In this document: one piece after another, positions 61,648-64,000 of the stretch
Position numbering within the stretch: the first letter of the stretch is position 1
Layout of the letters: each line of letters starts with the position of its first letter
Source of the DNA: Adhaeribacter terrigena
Lineage (GTDB): Bacteria; Bacteroidota; Bacteroidia; Cytophagales; Hymenobacteraceae
NCBI RefSeq assembly: GCF_016623615.1
Contig: NZ_JAEHFX010000012.1
Coordinates: 1 to 64,000, forward strand
DNA: 64,000 bases
Reading direction: 5' to 3'
Translations under genes and position numbers: made by a program
The notes under the pieces: model-generated
Database searches by the model: none
What the model saw: only the letters and a program-made list of their open reading frames with translations
Told to the model about the DNA's origin: nothing

Positions 61648-62316
61648 ATGGGAAAGCAGTGGGTATTGGTTTGGTTGGTTATGTGGTGCAGTGCCTGGCA
61701 GGTTTTGCAGGCGGCCGCGTTACCAGATTCGGCAGCCATTCAGGCCCAGAAAAAAGCCCGTTTCGTTTTTAATTTCGATACCCGCTATACTTTGTTCGAG
61801 AACGAACGCATTCGGGTAAGCGGGCTGAAAACCGGCATAGAGTGGCACAATAAATTCCGGACCGGCGTAGGCTATTATTTTATGCGGAATCCGCACATTA
61901 CTAAATTTCCCGTTTCCGCTGCCGACCAATCGGCCACCGAAGCCCGCGTTAAATTTTATTACGGCGCCGTTTACGGGGAATATGTGTTGCTTAAAAACGC
62001 GAAATGGGAACTAAGTCTGCCGGTGCAGGCGGGGTTGGGCAAGCTTAAAAACGAACATTATTCCGCCTCCGGGAAATTACTGCGCGCGCAAACCGATCCG
62101 CTTTACCTGCTGGAGCCTTCCGTGGCAGGGCATTACAAGGTCTGGAGCTGGGCCGGAATTGGCGCCGGGCTTGGTTACCGGCAAATGCTGGGCCAGGCGC
62201 ACCTCGAAACCAACCATCTGAACGCGCCGATCTATTACATTAAAGTGAAATTGTTTGCCGGCGAGCTTTACCGGCAGCTGCAAAGCAAATATTGCCCGCC
62301 TTCGCCGGATATTTAA
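61648..62316 (+). CDS. Hypothetical exported beta-barrel protein
   Basis: A 222-residue protein starting at ATG 61648 (MGKQWVLVWL); the frame upstream to 61510 contains no signal. Signal peptide ends VLQAAALP. Strand-like segments: ARFVFNFDTRYTLFENERIRV, KFRTGVGYYFM, ARVKFYYGAVYGEYVLL, WELSLPVQAGLGKL, GIGAGLGYRQML, YYIKVKLFAGELYRQL. These suit a small outer-membrane barrel, although the C-terminus SPDI is not a typical barrel end. Unknown function. Confidence 0.75.
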   Translation: MGKQWVLVWLVMWCSAWQVLQAAALPDSAAIQAQKKARFVFNFDTRYTLFENERIRVSGLKTGIEWHNKFRTGVGYYFMRNPHITKFPVSAADQSATEARVKFYYGAVYGEYVLLKNAKWELSLPVQAGLGKLKNEHYSASGKLLRAQTDPLYLLEPSVAGHYKVWSWAGIGAGLGYRQMLGQAHLETNHLNAPIYYIKVKLFAGELYRQLQSKYCPPSPDI

Positions 62317-62514
62317 GCTTGTTTATTCGCGATTTCTGGTAGTTTGCAATGCAATAAAGCTGTAAAATAAATTGCTTTTGCATGCTTTTCCGGAAGAAAT
62401 TTGCTGATGCTTTGCCAAACGGTATACTTTTCGGTGCAAAAACTGCGTTTAGTAGAAAATGGTTTTTTTAAGCATGCCGGGAATTAATCGGGGCATAAAG
62501 GAGTTTTTTAGAGT

Positions 62515-62775
62515 ATGGTAAATTTAATTGTTCCCCCAAAATACCAGGCCATGTATGCCTGGTGCATCGACGATACGCCGCCGGCATTCGAGCCAGAGGC
62601 CTGGATCGAGCAAGGCCGGGTGTATGCCGTAAAACACATTTCCGAACCGCTTAACATTTCTGAAGGTTACGCCCTTACGATCTTAGATAAAAATGGCACC
62701 GAAATCCATCCCTCCGATTCGCACTGGAGCTTTGCGTCCAACCGTTTCGAGATGTTCTCGGTATTCCTGAATTAA
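62515..62775 (+). CDS. Small hypothetical protein
   Basis: An 86-residue soluble protein (MVNLIVPPKYQAMYAWCIDD... ending FEMFSVFLN) with alternating short strands and no known motif. The pattern GRVYAVKHISEPLN...GYALTILDKNG looks like an SH3-like small barrel. It is preceded by a box (62416-62431), with the next gene in the same direction 103 bp downstream. Confidence 0.7.
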   Translation: MVNLIVPPKYQAMYAWCIDDTPPAFEPEAWIEQGRVYAVKHISEPLNISEGYALTILDKNGTEIHPSDSHWSFASNRFEMFSVFLN

Positions 62776-62807
62776 TTGTTGTGAAAAAACGGATCTTTAC
62801 GATCCTG

Positions 62808-62845
62808 AAAAATAAAAGGGCTGCCGGCGGTAGTCCTTTTATTTT
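62808..62845 (+). terminator. Terminator between the two small genes
   Basis: AAAATAAAAGG / CCTTTTATTTT with CT and CC/GG pairs inside. A GGATC/GATCC hairpin (62791-62805) precedes it. Confidence 0.75.
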
Positions 62846-62878
62846 CTACGTTTTTACGGCAAAACCGTATCTTTTCTT

Positions 62879-63151
62879 ATGCTGAAACTGTTGGAATTTC
62901 GTGCGTTGTCGTCGGCAGAAAAAGCAGCCTACGTGCTGGAACACGGCCAATACATTCATTTCCGGATAAAAGGCTGGTGCAAAATAGACCTCTACCTGGT
63001 TAAAAGCGGCCCGGGCGCAACCGAAATCTTTTATGCCGAACTCTGGTATTATTACGATCTGAAAAGTGTAGGGCTGGTACGTGTCTTCGAAGCTGCGCCG
63101 CCCCTGGAACCATATACTGAAAACATTCAGCTCCGATTTTCCGGGAAATAA
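62879..63151 (+). CDS. Small hypothetical protein
   Basis: A 90-residue soluble protein (MLKLLEFRALSSAEKAAYV..., then HIDL/YLV strands and FRIKGWCKIDLYLVKSG, AELWYYYDLKSVGLVRVF). No family recognised. The start codon falls inside the spacer of a box (AAAACCGTATCTTTT, 62861-62875, ATG 4 nt later). A hairpin without a strong T-run follows. Confidence 0.7.
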   Translation: MLKLLEFRALSSAEKAAYVLEHGQYIHFRIKGWCKIDLYLVKSGPGATEIFYAELWYYYDLKSVGLVRVFEAAPPLEPYTENIQLRFSGK

Positions 63152-63153
63152 AA

Positions 63154-63178
63154 AAAGTGCACCGGGGAGGTGCACTTT
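63154..63178 (+). terminator. Hairpin after the 62879 gene
   Basis: Perfect 10-bp stem AAAGTGCACC / GGTGCACTTT with a 5-nt loop, but only three T then C, so termination strength is uncertain. Confidence 0.65.
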
Positions 63179-63753
63179 CAAAAAGGTTACTCGCTAAGAG
63201 AAAATCAAATATCTCACCCTTTAAAAAACCCTATGAGCGAAAATAACCCCTTTTACGTTAAGCGCAAGGCTTAAATGTTTTTAAACGTAGCAAATATAGA
63301 ATTTCGCTATTTCATTTCCAAATTGTTACGCAAAATAAAATAATTATTCGTTTCCAATAGTTTTTTGCTTGCCCGAATGTGAAATAAAATTCCCGGTAAG
63401 TACAAAAATCAGCAGGCTGGTTCCCGCTTTCTTGTGCTGTAACGCTGTTATGAAAAGACTGAATGCAATTTCAGTGATTTTTCGCAAGGCCATCATTCTG
63501 AGGTTGGTACGCATGTTTTCGGGTGTTACTGGCAAGCGATAATTTTATTTCCGGTCCTTTTTTTTCTGCAAAGTTTCGTTTTTTTTTACCCATTCACATT
63601 TAGTTTTGCAGCAGGGTGGGTACAATTTTTCCAGTCTTTTTAATGCGTCTTATGCTTTGTATGCTTCGGGGCTGCAGGCAGGTACCGATATCTTTTTTCC
63701 GAATAACCCTGCTGCTGCAATTACGTGTAAGAGGGAAATTAACCTCATTTCCA
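63179..63753. other. A+T-rich intergenic region before the DUF1206 gene
   Basis: No clear ORF was found; a 63-residue minus-strand frame (63344-63535) has no supporting feature. The region holds several homopolymer tracts and a TAGTTTTG box at 63601. I see no repeat shared with the other islands. Confidence 0.4.
63601..63608 (+). promoter_or_regulatory. Candidate -7 box upstream of the DUF1206 gene
   Basis: TAGTTTTG followed by CA matches TAnnTTTG. It would leave a 5' leader of about 145 nt. Confidence 0.4.
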
Positions 63754-64000
63754 TGAAAGATATTGCCAATTACGTACCCGGGCCGCCACCCAAATGGGTG
63801 GAGCGTTTTGCCCGGCTTGGGCTCACTGCTAAAGGAATTGTGTATTGTCTTATAGGCATGCTCGCCTTTATGGCTGCGTTCGAATTGCGCGGAAGCACCG
63901 AAAAAAGCGCCGATAAAAAAGGTGTTTTCCAGTTTTTGCTGGAGCAGCCTATGGGTAAGGTAATGCTGGCCATCATTGGCATCGGGTTACTTTTTTACGC
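63754..64000 (+). CDS. DUF1206 membrane protein, N-terminal part
   Basis: The frame runs off the right edge. The first 82 residues (MKDIANYVPGPPPKWVERFARLGLTAKGIVYCL...) match the start of DUF1206 proteins: an amphipathic RLG.TAKGIVY segment entering the first membrane helix (IVYCLIGMLAFMAAF), then a Lys-rich loop and the start of a second helix with GKVMLAIIGIGLLFY. The family normally has six helices in three repeats. Function unknown. Confidence 0.85.

Larger units (their letters stand above)
3788..62875. repeat. Dispersed AAACG box family (AAAACGSTANSNTTTT)
   Basis: By eye I find about 35-40 copies. Best copies (left end): + 3788, 8645, 12898, 20507, 25553, 26798, 33048, 37112, 41559, 41682, 51132, 55835, 59915, 61590, 62416; minus 6265, 47674, 20192; both ways 15748, 22288, 52058, 60004. 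Weaker: 10492, 15690, 20151, 22001, 25658, 28493, 34303, 37243, 44309, 44824, 46808, 50039, 51996, 57034, 57207, 62861. Core 16 nt, then 5-7 nt, then AAAA. Nearly all are outside genes; only one full copy (38891, minus) is inside one. I did not scan coding regions exhaustively. Confidence 0.75.

Noticed and set aside
63344-63535. 63-codon minus frame in the gap before DUF1206
   Set aside because: One hydrophobic stretch only, no promoter or terminator and no neighbour in the same direction.
1-64000. CRISPR array or prophage
   Set aside because: No regularly spaced direct repeats and no phage structural, integrase or transposase genes were seen in the window.

Overview
The window looks like chromosome from a free-living member of the Bacteroidota, most likely a Cytophagales/Hymenobacteraceae-type organism. 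The evidence is at least five secreted proteins with type IX secretion (T9SS) or gliding-type C-terminal sorting domains, a TonB receptor paired with a DUF4249 lipoprotein, GWxTD, DUF2723 and DUF2243 proteins, three ECF sigma loci, TAnnTTTG-type promoter boxes and no Shine-Dalgarno pattern. Base composition is roughly balanced, with A+T-richer intergenic stretches and one A+T-rich orphan gene (14899-15549). There is one tRNA (Arg-ACG) and no rRNA. I see no CRISPR array, phage or IS transposase.

Layout. 1-6.3 kb: fragment of a CDS, a tiny T9SS-tagged protein, a DUF2723 membrane glycosyltransferase-like protein, a GWxTD lipoprotein and rlmB. 6.3-10.3 kb: an ECF sigma / membrane anti-sigma-like / outer-membrane protein operon and a secreted T9SS protein. 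10.5-15.5 kb: cyanophycinase-like hydrolase, second ECF sigma, FAD-Rieske oxidoreductase, HEAT-like orphan. 15.7-22.8 kb: manC and kpsF/kdsD-like sugar-nucleotide genes, recQ, purD, bacilliredoxin. 23-25.1 kb: third ECF sigma with an anti-sigma-like/trypsin-like protease fusion and a divergent small lipoprotein. 25.2-33 kb: dinB, SGNH esterase, TonB receptor/DUF4249, tRNA-Arg, TVP38. 33-41 kb: PLP trans-sulfuration enzyme, two secreted T9SS proteins, an uncharacterised nitroreductase-like protein, gamma carbonic anhydrase-like protein. 41.7-53.4 kb: radical SAM, nth, DUF2238, three OmpA-type proteins, accD, class I aldolase, DUF2243, CorC-type protein. 53.6-64 kb: DsbD, isoaspartyl peptidase, a large gliding-type secreted protein, an MBL-fold enzyme and small hypotheticals.

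The most unusual signal lies between genes. A short quasi-palindrome (AAAACGSTANSNTTTT, usually followed after 5-7 nt by an A-run) recurs about 35-40 times, mostly outside genes. It often sits right after or over a stop codon and immediately before a hairpin terminator whose stem is AAAAGTC.../...GACTTTT. Two loci, about 16 kb apart, carry copies of a roughly 205-210-nt GC-rich element that folds into a branched structure with a compensatory base-pair change, each inside a longer composite repeat island. Further repeats are a 134-bp imperfect palindrome after purD, a cluster of five hairpins between recQ and purD, and mirrored TTAATGTGCTAATT repeats.

All calls come from reading the sequence by eye; no database search, folding program or motif statistics were run.
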